64,000 bases of DNA from Burkholderiales bacterium (lineage in GTDB: Bacteria > Pseudomonadota > Gammaproteobacteria > Burkholderiales > Nitrosomonadaceae), in assembly GCA_024235795.1 (NCBI GenBank), contig JACKLR010000002.1:310001-374000 (forward strand), written 5' to 3'. Shown in pieces: positions 54,501 through 63,600 of the stretch. The translations under genes were made by a program, and so were the position numbers. How positions within the stretch are numbered: position 1 is the stretch's first letter; each line of letters starts with the position of its first letter. Under the pieces are notes generated by a model that was not told the DNA's origin, made no database searches, and saw only the letters and a list, made by a program, of their open reading frames with translations.

Positions 54501-54544
54501 AACCCGAAATAAAAGCAAAATCACAAAAACGTGCATTGGTTTAA
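51527..54544 (+). CDS. traC: TraC-like DNA primase with ArdC-type antirestriction N-terminus
   Basis: 1005 residues from the ATG at 51527. Residues 1-120 are the ArdC-type single-strand-DNA-binding domain (LKQGTAPWQKPWQPGDP, RYRGINALYLM). A zincin-like part follows with HELGH at 206-210 (ALHELGHWTGHESRL). The middle has a DUF5710-like block (YLVVPYSEKDQAKAAGARWDKVAKAWYVG). The end is a Toprim-type primase: Glu846 in IIIAEGYSTAD and Asp892-894 in IAGDDD. RP4 TraC likewise joins an ArdC-like N-terminus to a primase and is carried into the recipient. An earlier in-frame start (51464) overlaps the previous gene and is not needed. Confidence 0.88.
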   Translation: MDKSRKAYHEQVAESLITQLKQGTAPWQKPWQPGDPLLSFPHNPTTQKRYRGINALYLMSQDYADPRWLTYKQATGLGAQVRKGEKSTWIQYWKFTDERIKKDDNGNPVFNSDGKHVKETVKLERPRVFYASVFNAEQIDNLPELTIEPPTWNPIERVELILQASSATIEHGEYDRAFYRPVTDRIHLPHRHQFETPDRYYATALHELGHWTGHESRLNRDLAHPFGSEGYAREELRAEIASMLLGHELGIGHDPGQHVAYVASWIKALEEDPTEIFRAAADAEKIQDYVLAFARQQELVEQEAIKMDEIRQNIATYTANLAPDLATVAQLNSRQLQKLLEHLPTQQQNAMYLVADALKFCRNLSIDNLEFEEVSQDKLGFAIPADWNGRVQIQGNVIETNDNGKNHVVAAKELGVDPEFWGVYAQRNDQTWVWMADFDVEQQAINTAQKLALIDAMAERNEYEKGVKLARIDELRICNNPHSTEEEIDAAKEQRKHAEMLAMQNDADFNKRRQAMETGQTNTVQQNTNESIQKSQNQHSIKESDHTSHASRQYLVVPYSEKDQAKAAGARWDKVAKAWYVGENADIRALQRWLPENVPAQQNPAINAQTEFATVLRDNGCIVDGNHPIMDGLSHRIKVEGDRPGEKSGFYVVHMDGHPAGYFNNHRTKVDIRWRAKGYSLTESQKAAFAAQVAIKQQARKAEQQVQYAKVAQAIKELLAIAPSANTDHPYLQDKNARPNGLKIVPQNADGLPKDSIIKICQDRQEVKTVRDEHPDSLVFVADDLLLPIYDVNGNIWSAQTIQPNGTKLFVAGSQKEGHFHVVDGNSEGLAALTALDNAKAIIIAEGYSTADTVSQAMNCPVVAAFDSGNLIPVTKLLHDKYPNKPIVIAGDDDLHLIALNGKNTGREKAQEAAQSVNGVTVFPVFALNEQASQKLSDFNDLANKSALGMNAVKRQVGAGIEKAIQLNTIQKHTIQKHQSQLQQGKTQNQPQPEIKAKSQKRALV

Positions 54545-54564
54545 TACTGACAGGAGGATTAATC

Positions 54565-57500
54565 ATGCGTGCTAATCAACAAGCCATTCCTGTAAATTCA
54601 CCCAGACCCAATACAAGTGATCTCTATGACAACATTGAAACTCGTCCCGATACCAGCGAAGCACAAAAAGAAACCGGCAGAAACGCCTATATCGAACTGC
54701 TCGAATCTCAGGCTCGATGGGCAGGTGGCGCGATACTGGGTTGTAATTTCCCGAAAGACTTTAAAGAACAGGGTGGAACCACGCTCTTAAACCGGCAAAT
54801 TAAATCCGCCCATGAACTTGCCGTGATGGCGCAGATTCTTCGCGATCCGCGCTTTGAAACACTGCGCATATTTTATACACGCAGAAATCGCATCATCCAC
54901 CACACGGCCATCAGCTCACGATTACCATCATCGGTTTATCTGGACAAGATTAATGGCACTGAACATCATCTGGGCAACTGGGTAAACAATACACGGTTCA
55001 AAGTACAAGCCGATGGCTACTGGCTTCTGCATAATCACCCATCTGGTGCGCCAAGAAGCGCATACGTAAAACGCAACAATTGTTGCCCGGTAAAATGGAG
55101 TTTACCGGTGGCCAGAGAAGCATGCAATGTCCTTTAGGCAGGCCAGTGTGTGAAGCCTTCTCGACAATGTGGCTGACGCGTTCCCTATGACGCCGAGAGC
55201 TGCTAGCCAGAATCTTGCTATGACTACGAGAGAAACTGATGTTTGACGCCTCGCAGGTTGGACTGTCCGATATAAAGGTAGGGATAGGACAGAACTATCG
55301 GACTTTCTATCTCGGTAGGATAGAAAGTGTTTCTGATGGGCAGATATTGATCACTCCAGGACCAACCGGTCAATATCCCGGTAGTGAGCGCAACAAAGAG
55401 TTGTGCAAGGGGTACAGTCAGAGTCTACGGCAAGGTGTTGACGTTACGTATGTGAACTTGGGAACTTTCTATAGCTATCTCGGCGACGAGATTAGGGAGC
55501 CTGAACCCATATGCAATAGAAAGGGCGGAGCCTTCGTAGTAGTCTGATATTGGGAAAACCAATCCAATGGCGAAGGAAGGCAGTTCGATGAAACGTTTGT
55601 TTAAAGTGAAATAAGCAGGAGAAAAACGGTAATGTTATTTCTATGATCGCCCAAAAACAACAAACACTTGCAAAGAAAGCTATAGATGACACATCGTATC
55701 GATTTGACAGATTGTACGATTTTCTCCATTGGGAGAAATGGATGCATCACGCAGCTTACACAGTTTTGTCCCGACCAGGCAGCAGAACGGACGGAGTTGA
55801 TGGAAATACCCGCAATTACTTCAAACAGAACTATGACAGCCAAATGGCTACTATCATAGCGCAACTGAAGAACGGGAGTTATCAACCGCTTCCAGTTAAA
55901 CGTGTTCACATCCCTAAAGCCAACGGTAAGAAACGACCATTGGGCATTCCAGCTCTGCGAGATCGTATCGTACAAGAAGGCATCAGGATGATGTTGGATC
56001 CAATTTTCGAGAGCGACTTTCAACCCTATTCATTCGGCTTCCGTAAAGGACGCTGTACTATGGATGCGATAGCAGTACTCATGCCATTAGCTAACACTCA
56101 CATGAAATACTACTACGTTATCGAAGGTGATCTCAAAAGTTATTTCGATACGGTTAACCATCGAATACTACTGAAGTTACTCAAGAAACGAATCGCAGAC
56201 AAGAAACTGCTGACGCTAATCTGTCAATTTCTCAAGGCCGGTGTCATGGAAAACCAACTATTTGCTCATACACGTGAGGGTGTGCCACAAGGTGGAATTA
56301 TATCGCCTTTGTTAGCCAACTTATATCTGAATGAGTTTGACAAGTGGGCGGTAAGAAAATGGCAAATTTCGGCCAGTAAGAAGCAGAAATTGAGAGAATC
56401 AGGTCGTGGCAATTACGTCATGGTACGTTATGCAGATGACTTTGTCGTTGTTTCTAATGACGGCATTGCTGGAGTGCGACAGGCTAAAGCGGAGATCAAA
56501 GACTTTCTGGAGGGTGAGCTCAAACTCACTTTGTCAGAAGAAAAGACGCTGATCACGCATGTCAACAAAGGATATAACTTTCTCGGATTTAATATCCGTA
56601 GGAATAATCCCGAAGGTCGTTGGGTGGTGCATCTTAGGCCAACCCAAAAGAGCATGAAACAGGTAAAAACGAAAATTAAGTCCCTCACGACGCGACAACA
56701 AATTTTGTACGATGAAGTGACCAAAATGACGCAACTTAATCAGGTTGTACGCGGTTGGTGCGAATATTACAAACATACCTCACTGCACACCGATCTGGAA
56801 GCGGTCAGTCGGTATACATGGCATCGCTACCATAAATGGCTATTAGCCAAATACAAAGGTAGCAGGAAAATGCACCTCATCAATACAAAAACGCGCGCCA
56901 TAATGGGGCGGCAACGATGGGTTGCCAATACGATAGGCATTGAATTACATCAATGGTTACCGTCACCCAAAGAGTTGAAACGTTCTCGTTACAGAGCCAA
57001 AGGAAGGAATGGTTTCGATCATCCATACCTAAGCCATGCGCCTGAAAATGAATCTCTTCCGGCCTTCAAAGGGCCCGATCCTGAAATCTACCGAACTACA
57101 CGTAATGGTATGAGTCATGATCGGCCATTTCCTGAAGATTGGCATTATCGTCGCCTGAAAGTACTCAAACGTGATGGCTTTGCATGCACTGCTTGCAAAG
57201 ATCAGGACGACATCCAAGTTCATCACAAGAAAGGACTAAAATCCTGGGCTGTAAAAGACTTGGTAACTTTATGTCATCGTCATCACCAGCAAATTCATAG
57301 CTCAGAAACGAGTCATTGATCATCGAATGGAGAGCCGGATGCGAGGAAACTCGCACGTCCGGTTCGGGAAGGGGGATGGATGTAACCGCATGCAGTGATG
57401 CTTGTATGGCGCGTCTGTCCCCACTTCACGAAATGCCACCGCATCCCGGCATGATGAACAATTTACCGCACAACTGGCATCCCTTGTTCCGGGGTTTAAA

Positions 57501-58124
57501 GGTCACGTCATTATCAACACCAGCCAGTACAGCGTTATCAATCCAAAACTTGAAGTCAGCTTCTTCAACTGGATGAGCAATCAGGCCGGTGGTTATCAAA
57601 ATGACGCCTACAAACAACATGATTACCTGCTGGAAAACATCGCTACTCCCGATGATCTGGCAAGAATTGGCATGGCGTTGAAGCACAAAGATCAATATTT
57701 TAGTCTGATTGGCACCAATGCTACCGGTGCCGTTCAATTGATCAGCGAATTGCCTGCATCGATTCTGGAACGATCACCAAGAATATTACTGGCAAGACTG
57801 CAGAAATTTACACGTAACTCCGGTGTCAGTTCAGTATTTGTGATTACGCCTGACAAACACTTCAATCACCCCGTATTTTTGAAAGCCTGCGAAATGGGAA
57901 TTTTACGTGATGTTATTGGCATCAGCGCCAACCATGAAAATAGCGATTACCGTTCCCTCAGAGAAAAAATCGTTATTGCAACCGGTACCAGTGATGAAAT
58001 CAGTGCACTGTATAGAAAAGACAGAGCGTTGATTACGGAAGATAACAGTTTGTATGATCTGAAAAACAAAATAACTAAAGCAGACATGACAATACACAAA
58101 AGTCGTCGAAGACGTAGCCGCTAG
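54565..58124 (+). CDS. RadC/JAMM-family protein, split by a group II intron
   Basis: Exon 1 is 54565-55045 and exon 2 is 57430-58124. Joined, they encode 391 residues. Exon 1 ends within the codon after HNHPS. With the intron (55046-57429) removed, the junction reads HNHPSGNATASRHDEQF, the exact H-x-H-x7-S-x2-D metal motif of JAMM/RadC proteins. The upstream Glu-bearing strand and AHELAVMAQILRDPRFETLRIFYT match RadC-like mobile-element proteins. Without splicing the protein ends soon after the junction and lacks the Ser and Asp ligands. RadC-like proteins are common on islands, with a debated role. It lies 20 bases after traC with AGGAGG before the start. Confidence 0.85.
55643..57319 (+). 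CDS. ltrA: Group II intron-encoded reverse transcriptase/maturase with HNH
   Basis: 558 residues. It splices and mobilises the intron RNA. The RT domain spans about residues 60-330 with RVHIPKANGKKRPLGIPALRDRIVQE, YSFGFRKGRCTMDAI, GVPQGGIISPLLANLYL and the catalytic YADDFVV. The maturase domain X follows (NQVVRGWCEYYKHTSLHTDLEAVSRYTW). The C-terminal HNH endonuclease reads CTACKDQDDIQVHHKKGLKSW and LVTLCHRHHQQIH. All expected motifs are intact, so the intron could be active in splicing and retrohoming. Confidence 0.94.
   Translation: MIAQKQQTLAKKAIDDTSYRFDRLYDFLHWEKWMHHAAYTVLSRPGSRTDGVDGNTRNYFKQNYDSQMATIIAQLKNGSYQPLPVKRVHIPKANGKKRPLGIPALRDRIVQEGIRMMLDPIFESDFQPYSFGFRKGRCTMDAIAVLMPLANTHMKYYYVIEGDLKSYFDTVNHRILLKLLKKRIADKKLLTLICQFLKAGVMENQLFAHTREGVPQGGIISPLLANLYLNEFDKWAVRKWQISASKKQKLRESGRGNYVMVRYADDFVVVSNDGIAGVRQAKAEIKDFLEGELKLTLSEEKTLITHVNKGYNFLGFNIRRNNPEGRWVVHLRPTQKSMKQVKTKIKSLTTRQQILYDEVTKMTQLNQVVRGWCEYYKHTSLHTDLEAVSRYTWHRYHKWLLAKYKGSRKMHLINTKTRAIMGRQRWVANTIGIELHQWLPSPKELKRSRYRAKGRNGFDHPYLSHAPENESLPAFKGPDPEIYRTTRNGMSHDRPFPEDWHYRRLKVLKRDGFACTACKDQDDIQVHHKKGLKSWAVKDLVTLCHRHHQQIHSSETSH
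57332..57365 (+). ncRNA. Group II intron domain V
   Basis: Exactly 34 bases. The lower stem GAGCCGGA/TCCGGTTC, the bulge and the GAAA-capped upper stem GCGAG/CTCGC match catalytic domain V, 64 bases before the intron's 3' end. Confidence 0.92.
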
Positions 58125-58526
58125 AAAAAATGAAGCAGGATAAAATCAAAATTTGCGGCGGCTTTTTTACAATCGTAATGTGTATAACTTTGTATCTTAG
58201 CAATAAGGGCGATATTTCAATAAATCAACCCTTCTACAAGCTCATTGCCGAGACTCGCACTGTTATGGACTATGCAATCTCTTGTTGATGTTTAAAAAAA
58301 GTAATTCGCACAAAACAACTTTAAAAGGCTTCATTCCACCATCATTTAGCATTTATAGCAAATTGCGGTAGCAGATCACATATTAACTGTACCAACAAAC
58401 ACAGCCCATAATCACATTGCCAGATAGCAGCTCGCACCATTTGAAATCTGACATTGATGTATCCAATCTGGAAAACACAACACCCTTTCTCCTCTGATTC
58501 AATGCAACAGAACCAGAGCAGGCTCA
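58125..58526. other. Gap between the RadC-like gene and the CadR-like gene
   Basis: About 400 AT-rich bases. A 61-codon minus-strand frame ends at the cadR stop but shows no family traits. I see no RNA or repeat. It may mark the joint between the transfer module and the metal cargo. Confidence 0.4.
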
Positions 58527-58916
58527 TTATTGGGATAACTCTAGAAGAATGCCGCAGTCTTTAACGGAACGACCAATTGTGCATTTTCGGCGCAAAATAT
58601 AAAGCTGCCTTTTAAGTTCTTTTAATTCTTTAATACGTAAATCAACTTGTTTGTTATGTCTATCAACCAGTGCGTTTACATTATTGCATGTTGTTTCTGG
58701 AGAGTCTCTTAAATAGATTAGTTGCCGGATTTCTGACAGTGTAATACCTAGGCTTCGACAGTGCTTGATAAATATTAACTGCTTGATTGCGTGGTTATCG
58801 TACAGGCGATATCTTCCCTCACTACGCTTAATGGCTTTCAACAGCCCCTCTTTTTCATAGTAACGTATCGTTTGTATAGAACAGCCGGTTAATTTCGCTA
58901 ATTCACCAATCTTCAA
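58527..58916 (-). CDS. CadR/PbrR-type MerR-family metal regulator
   Basis: 129-residue activator that twists its promoter when it binds metal. The N-terminal helix-turn-helix is MKIGELAKLTGCSIQTIRYYEKEGLLK, followed by the wing and coiled coil. The metal-binding pieces are Cys in SPETTCNNVNAL (near 77) and the C-terminal loop RKCTIGRSVKDCGIL, with two Cys spaced as in CadR/PbrR. This matches Cd(II)/Pb(II) sensing. It is divergent to the cargo genes it should control, with its operator in the shared promoter. Confidence 0.9.
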   Translation of the reverse strand: MKIGELAKLTGCSIQTIRYYEKEGLLKAIKRSEGRYRLYDNHAIKQLIFIKHCRSLGITLSEIRQLIYLRDSPETTCNNVNALVDRHNKQVDLRIKELKELKRQLYILRRKCTIGRSVKDCGILLELSQ

Positions 58917-58934
58917 TTTAATTTCCTCAATATA

Positions 58935-58965
58935 TTGACTCTATAGTAACTAGAGACTTTAAACT
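58935..58965 (+). promoter_or_regulatory. MerR-type promoter and operator of the metal cargo
   Basis: TTGACT (-35) at 58935-58940 and TAAACT (-10) at 58960-58965 have a 19-base spacer, over-long as in MerR-controlled promoters. The dyad CTCTA-TAGTAAC-TAGAG (58939-58955) lies between them. It points rightwards to the genes at 58996 and 59246. Confidence 0.75.
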
Positions 58966-58995
58966 GTTTTTTACTTACAGAGCAAGGATATTTTT

Positions 58996-59253
58996 ATGGC
59001 AGATAGTTGCAATCAGCAAAATACAAACAGATCGGAAGACAAAATCCCTCTATATTCAATAAAAAGCAAGAATGTTGGCAGCAATTATATCCGCGAATTT
59101 ATCGTAACAAAGATTGAATATCCTTCTGAAGAGCCCTTAGATCGTATGTTTCTGGCAAATATTAGGCCAACATTACGCTTGAATTCGATATACCGAATCG
59201 AAAGGTCGATGCAATTTTTTACCGGCTATAGAATCTATAAAAACGATGGATAA
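58996..59253 (+). CDS. Small unknown protein under the CadR-like promoter
   Basis: 85 residues, soluble, with no recognised domain. It begins MADSCNQQNTNRSEDKIPLYSIKSKNVG and contains KIEYPSEEPLDRMFLANIRPTLRLNSIYRIE. Only one Cys and no His clusters are present, so a metal-binding role is not evident. It is the first gene behind the MerR-type promoter and overlaps the transporter start by 8 bases, so it is likely co-expressed with it. Confidence 0.6.
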   Translation: MADSCNQQNTNRSEDKIPLYSIKSKNVGSNYIREFIVTKIEYPSEEPLDRMFLANIRPTLRLNSIYRIERSMQFFTGYRIYKNDG

Positions 59254-59800
59254 AAAGGAAACCATGATTCTCAAATGGTTACTCGCCATTAATGCAACAA
59301 TGTTTGTCATTGAATTATTTATCGGCTGGCTTGCGCAATCGACCGCATTGATAGCGGATTCCCTCGATATGTTTGCTGACGCGATTGTTTATGGCCTGGC
59401 ACTTTACGCCGTAGGTCGCAGTGTTCGATTGAAGCTTCGAGTGGCTCATCTGTCCGGCTTGATACAAGTGATTTTGGCGTTAGGTGCATTGAGTGAAGTG
59501 TTGCGACGTTTTATTTTTGGAAGCGAACCGGTTTCGACACTCATGATGAGCTTTGGGTTAGTGGCTTTGATAGCAAACATCATCTGTTTAATGCTGATTT
59601 CTAAAAACAAAGAGGGCGGGGCACATATGAAGGCCAGTTGGATCTTCTCTGCCAATGATGTTATCGCCAACCTTGGGGTGATATTAGCGGGTTTTCTGGT
59701 GGCACTGACAAGTTCTCCTTATCCCGACCTCGTGATTGGCCTAATTATTGGCTTGATCGTACTTAACGGTGCACGCCGTATTTTACGACTTGAATCCTAA
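59246..59800 (+). CDS. Short cation diffusion facilitator (CDF) transporter
   Basis: 184 residues, nearly all membrane: about five or six helices. The helix-2 metal site is visible as LIADSLDMFADAIVYG (two Asp spaced like YiiP Asp45/Asp49). In the helix-5 equivalent (ASWIFSANDVIANLG) the usual His four residues before Asp is absent. The cytoplasmic C-terminal domain of normal CDF proteins (about 300 residues) is missing. A second ATG at 59264 has AAGGA closer to it and is a possible start. It probably expels a divalent metal such as Cd, Zn or Co under control of the CadR-like protein. Confidence 0.82.
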   Translation: MDKKETMILKWLLAINATMFVIELFIGWLAQSTALIADSLDMFADAIVYGLALYAVGRSVRLKLRVAHLSGLIQVILALGALSEVLRRFIFGSEPVSTLMMSFGLVALIANIICLMLISKNKEGGAHMKASWIFSANDVIANLGVILAGFLVALTSSPYPDLVIGLIIGLIVLNGARRILRLES

Positions 59801-59917
59801 ACTCAAGCGTGTAATTGATGCTTTCCAACAAACGCGAGTGGATTCTAAAAAAAGACTTAACTTGGTGACCGGAAATTTTTGACCACAATATATCTTATCA
59901 AGGATACAATAGATCAT

Positions 59918-60289
59918 ATGAATAGGTTTATTAACATTAATTCTATAGTTTTTGTGCTATTTGTCAGTTTATTGACAAACGGCGTTGCCTCGGCATTTCA
60001 TGGCGAAGTATTTATGCATGAACTTGGTCATAACCATCAACACACACACTCAACAGAAAAAACAACACATGCAGAACATTCGTATAACGAATTTTCTGAT
60101 GAGAAGAATTTAAATCATTCAGTACACATTTGCTTTAGTACCGTATATCACCCCCTTCTCCATGCAGAACTGCTGCTAATACCAACTGTAGCTGGTAAAG
60201 AGATTTTATCTGAAACTATAAGTTTCCAAATTACAAAATCTATTCCAGATTCACCGTTTCGTCCTCCTCGAAGTATCTTTCCCAGTTAG
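59918..60289 (+). CDS. His-rich small exported protein
   Basis: 123 residues from the ATG at 59918. A signal peptide (IVFVLFVSLLTNGVASA) is followed by a histidine-rich stretch MHELGHNHQHTHSTEKTTHAEHSY, suitable for binding Zn, Co or Cu in the periplasm. The rest (VHICFSTVYHPLLHAELLLIP, SPFRPPRSIFPS) resembles the small CzcI-like proteins that precede CzcCBA pumps in metal-resistant betaproteobacteria, an assignment from pattern and context only. It is 118 bases after the CDF gene and 368 before the RND pump. Confidence 0.65.
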   Translation: MNRFININSIVFVLFVSLLTNGVASAFHGEVFMHELGHNHQHTHSTEKTTHAEHSYNEFSDEKNLNHSVHICFSTVYHPLLHAELLLIPTVAGKEILSETISFQITKSIPDSPFRPPRSIFPS

Positions 60290-60657
60290 AACATTAGATT
60301 AGACTAGACTGCTTGAATTGCCAGCATTCAATATAGGAATGTTTGGGCTATCCGTAATTGTCATCTCAAAGCAGACATGATGGATACGTTCGCCATGGAT
60401 GTCGCCCTAAGCCAACACTAGCTTGATGCAGTATTTGGCGCTGACATGGTGAAACCTATAGCTTAGCTTCATGCTGGGCTAGTTCGGGTTCGTCATTAAT
60501 TCTAGTTTTGTCGTTTCCCCTAGCTATTTTTTTATTGTAGTGCACTCAAAACTTACTACTTGAATAAAACATAGCGAACTTATGGGATATAGCAGACCTT
60601 GGCTAACCATTAGGATCTGAAGACCCTTCACTTTCCATCTATGAATTAAACAGAGAT
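60290..60657. other. Gap before the RND pump gene
   Basis: About 370 bases without a supported gene. No periplasmic adaptor (CzcB) gene is present here, although one normally accompanies the pump. The pump promoter should lie in this gap; I could not single it out. Confidence 0.4.
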
Positions 60658-63600
60658 ATGATTAATAGCATAATTTATTTTTCTATAAAAAATAAACTCA
60701 TCGTGGGTTTGCTAACCCTTGCCCTGATAGGTGTAGGGATATATTCAATGTTCACGGTAAATCTTGGTTCGGTACCGGACATCACCAATAATCAGGTGCA
60801 AGTAATCACTGTTTCACAAAATCTGGGCACAGAAGACATAGAACAGTTTGTAACTTTTCCCGTGGAACTGGCAATGGCCAACCTGCCGGGTGTTACGGAG
60901 ATCCGTTCAATTTCCCGCTTTGGCCTTTCGGTAGTTACCATCGTCTTTGAAGACCATATTGGCACCTATTTGCCGCGACAATTAGTACAGGAAAAGCTTA
61001 TTGAAGTAAGGCGACAAATACCTGAAAATTTTGGCAGCCCGTCAATGGGGCCTATAACAACTGGACTGGGTGAAATTTACCAATATACCCTGATGCCTAA
61101 GCCGGGGTACGAGACAACGTACTCTCCGACAGAACTGCGCACCATCCAAGACTGGATCGTAAGACGACAATTGGCATTGGTGGACGGCGTCGTCGGGATA
61201 AATTCCTTTGGTGGAAAAATTAAACAATATGAAATAGCGATCAATCCTAAAAAGCTCAATGCCAACAATATCTCCATTGCTGAAGTATTATTGGCGCTAC
61301 AGCGCAATAATGCCAATACAGGTGGCGCCTATATTGAAAAAAACAATATAGCCAATTTTATCCGTGGAGAAGGCCTGGTACGTACACTCGATGACATACG
61401 AAATATTGTTATTAAAAATGAGAATGGCATACCTATCTTAATCGGAGACGTCGCAGAAAGAGTCCATTTTGGTCACCAGGTACGCTATGGCGCTTTCACA
61501 CAGGATGGCCGGGAAGCTGTAGGCGGTATGATTCTGATGTTAAGAGGATCAAATCCCAATGCTGTTATCCAGAATGTGCAGAAGCGCATCGTCGAGGTTC
61601 AAAAATCATTGCCTGAAGGCTTGGAAATCAAACCTTTTCTCGACAGAAGCGCGCTTATAGAACGGACAACTAGCACAGTAACCCAAAACCTCACAGAAGG
61701 GGCGCTCATTGTAATTTTTGTCCTGGTCATACTTTTGGGAAGTTTAAGGGGTGGCATCATCACGGCTACTGCCATTCCTTTGTCTTTGCTTTTTGCCTTT
61801 ATCATGATGAAGCAATTTGATGTGTGGGCCAATCTGATAAGTCTGGGGGCTATTGACTTCGGGATTATTGTTGACGGCACAGTAATCATAGTAGAGCGCA
61901 CCGTATATGAAATTCAAAAACAAATTAAAGCTGGAAAATTCGACATAGATCAGGACGTCATGGACGAAATTGCCTATAAAGCGGGTAGTTCTATGATGAA
62001 TACTGCATTTTTCGGTCAATTGATTATATTAATAGTGTTTATTCCCATTCTGACTCTTACTGGAATAGAGGGCAAAATGTTCCACCCTATGGCTTACACC
62101 TTTGGATTTGCCATGCTGGGAAGCATTATCCTTTGCCTGACTTATGTTCCCATGATGTCTGCCCTGTTTTTAAAACCGATAAAAAACAAAAAAAACTGGT
62201 TTGGAAAGTTTGAAAGGCGCATTGAGAAAGTCGGTGATACGATTGTAAGTGGATTCCATCGCGCTTATCTGCCATTACTCAAAAGTGCATTACAGCACAA
62301 AATGCTTGTCGTTATTATGACGATTATGCTGCTGGGTGCTGCCGGCTTTACTTTTTCCAGGTTGGGTGGCGAATTTATCCCGCAGCTAGATGAAGGCGAC
62401 ATTGCCATGCAGGCACTCATTAGGCCTGGTAGTAGCCTCAGTGAGGCCATTGATGTTTCTATTAAAATAGAAAACATTTTGCTGGAAAATTTCCCGGAAA
62501 TAAAAACCGTTTTAGCCAGGATTGGTGTAGCAGAAATTCCCACAGATCCAATGCCGATAGATATAGCCGATATGTTCATTATTCTGGAGAAAGACATGGA
62601 TAAATGGACTTCTGCTGCTTCAAAAGATGGACTTATTGAGAAAATCAAAGAAAAGCTTGATAACAATCTGACGGGAGTCAACCTGGTTTTCAGCCAGCCG
62701 ATCGAGCTGCGTTTCAATGAGCTATTAACGGGTGTTCGGGAAGATGTAGCCGTGAAGTTATATGGTGATGATCTTGATGTGCTAGCGCAAAAAGTAGATG
62801 AGATGGTCAAAATCATTCGGACTGTTCCAGGTGCGGGGGATGTAAATCCCGAAAGGACTTCCGGTCTGCCTCAAATTACCGTGCGCTATAACCGCGAAAA
62901 AATCGCTCAGTACGGAGTGAATATTGAGCAGTTGAATCAATATGTAAGCTCGGCATTTGCCGGCGGTGTGACCGGAGTGATTTTTGAAGGAGAGAAACGC
63001 TTTGAAATGGTCGTGCGTTTTGATGAAGCTCACCAGAAAAGTATTGAAGATTTGCGTGCCCTTTTTATTGATCTGCCTGATGGTACTCAGGTTCCGCTTA
63101 ATGAAGTCGCCGATATCAACTATGCCCCAGGCCCCATGCAAATATCCCGCGACAATACGTCCCGAAGGACTTATGTGGGAATGAACGTCAGGGGGCGTGA
63201 TATGGAATCCGTAGTACTGGATATTCAGCAGAAACTGGATGCTGAACTAGATTTGCCACCCGGCTATTACATTACATACGGTGGAGAGTTTGAAAACCTG
63301 CAAAAAGCTAAGAGCAATTTAGCCATTGTAGTGCCAATTGTTCTGTTCTTGATTTTCGTATTGCTATATTTTGCCCTGAAGTCAGTTTCCCAATCGATCA
63401 TAATCTTTACTGGCGTTCCTTTAGCGGCAATCGGCGGTGTATTCGCCCTTTGGTTACGGGATATGCCCTTTAGTATTTCAGCAGGAGTCGGTTTTATTGT
63501 GGTATTCGGCATCGCTGTGCTGGATGATTTAGTGCTACTTGATCGATTCAACACGTTGAAAAAAGAAGGGATGACCAGCATCAAGAAACGAATCCTTATC

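Larger units (their letters stand above)
55046..57429 (+). mobile_element. Group II intron with reverse-transcriptase/HNH protein
   Basis: The 5' end GTGCGCCAAG fits the GUGYG rule. The 3' end ...CCACTTCAC fits the AY rule. Domain V is the 34-base hairpin at 57332-57365 (starts GAGCCGGATG, ends GTCCGGTTC) and domain VI follows. The reading frame sits in domain IV. The exon junction was placed by restoring the host protein's JAMM motif. A candidate EBS1 CAGAT at 55341-55345 can pair with the last exon bases ATCTG. Bases 55046-55642 are ribozyme domains I to IV. Short frames there, such as 55239-55547, are not genes. Confidence 0.92.

Noticed and set aside
55239..55547. 102-codon frame upstream of the reverse transcriptase
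   Set aside because: It lies within ribozyme domain I-III sequence of the group II intron and has no protein-family features.
58342..58527. 61-codon minus-strand frame after the cadR-like gene
   Set aside because: Cys- and aromatic-rich low-complexity translation with no ribosome site; starts only at the cadR stop.
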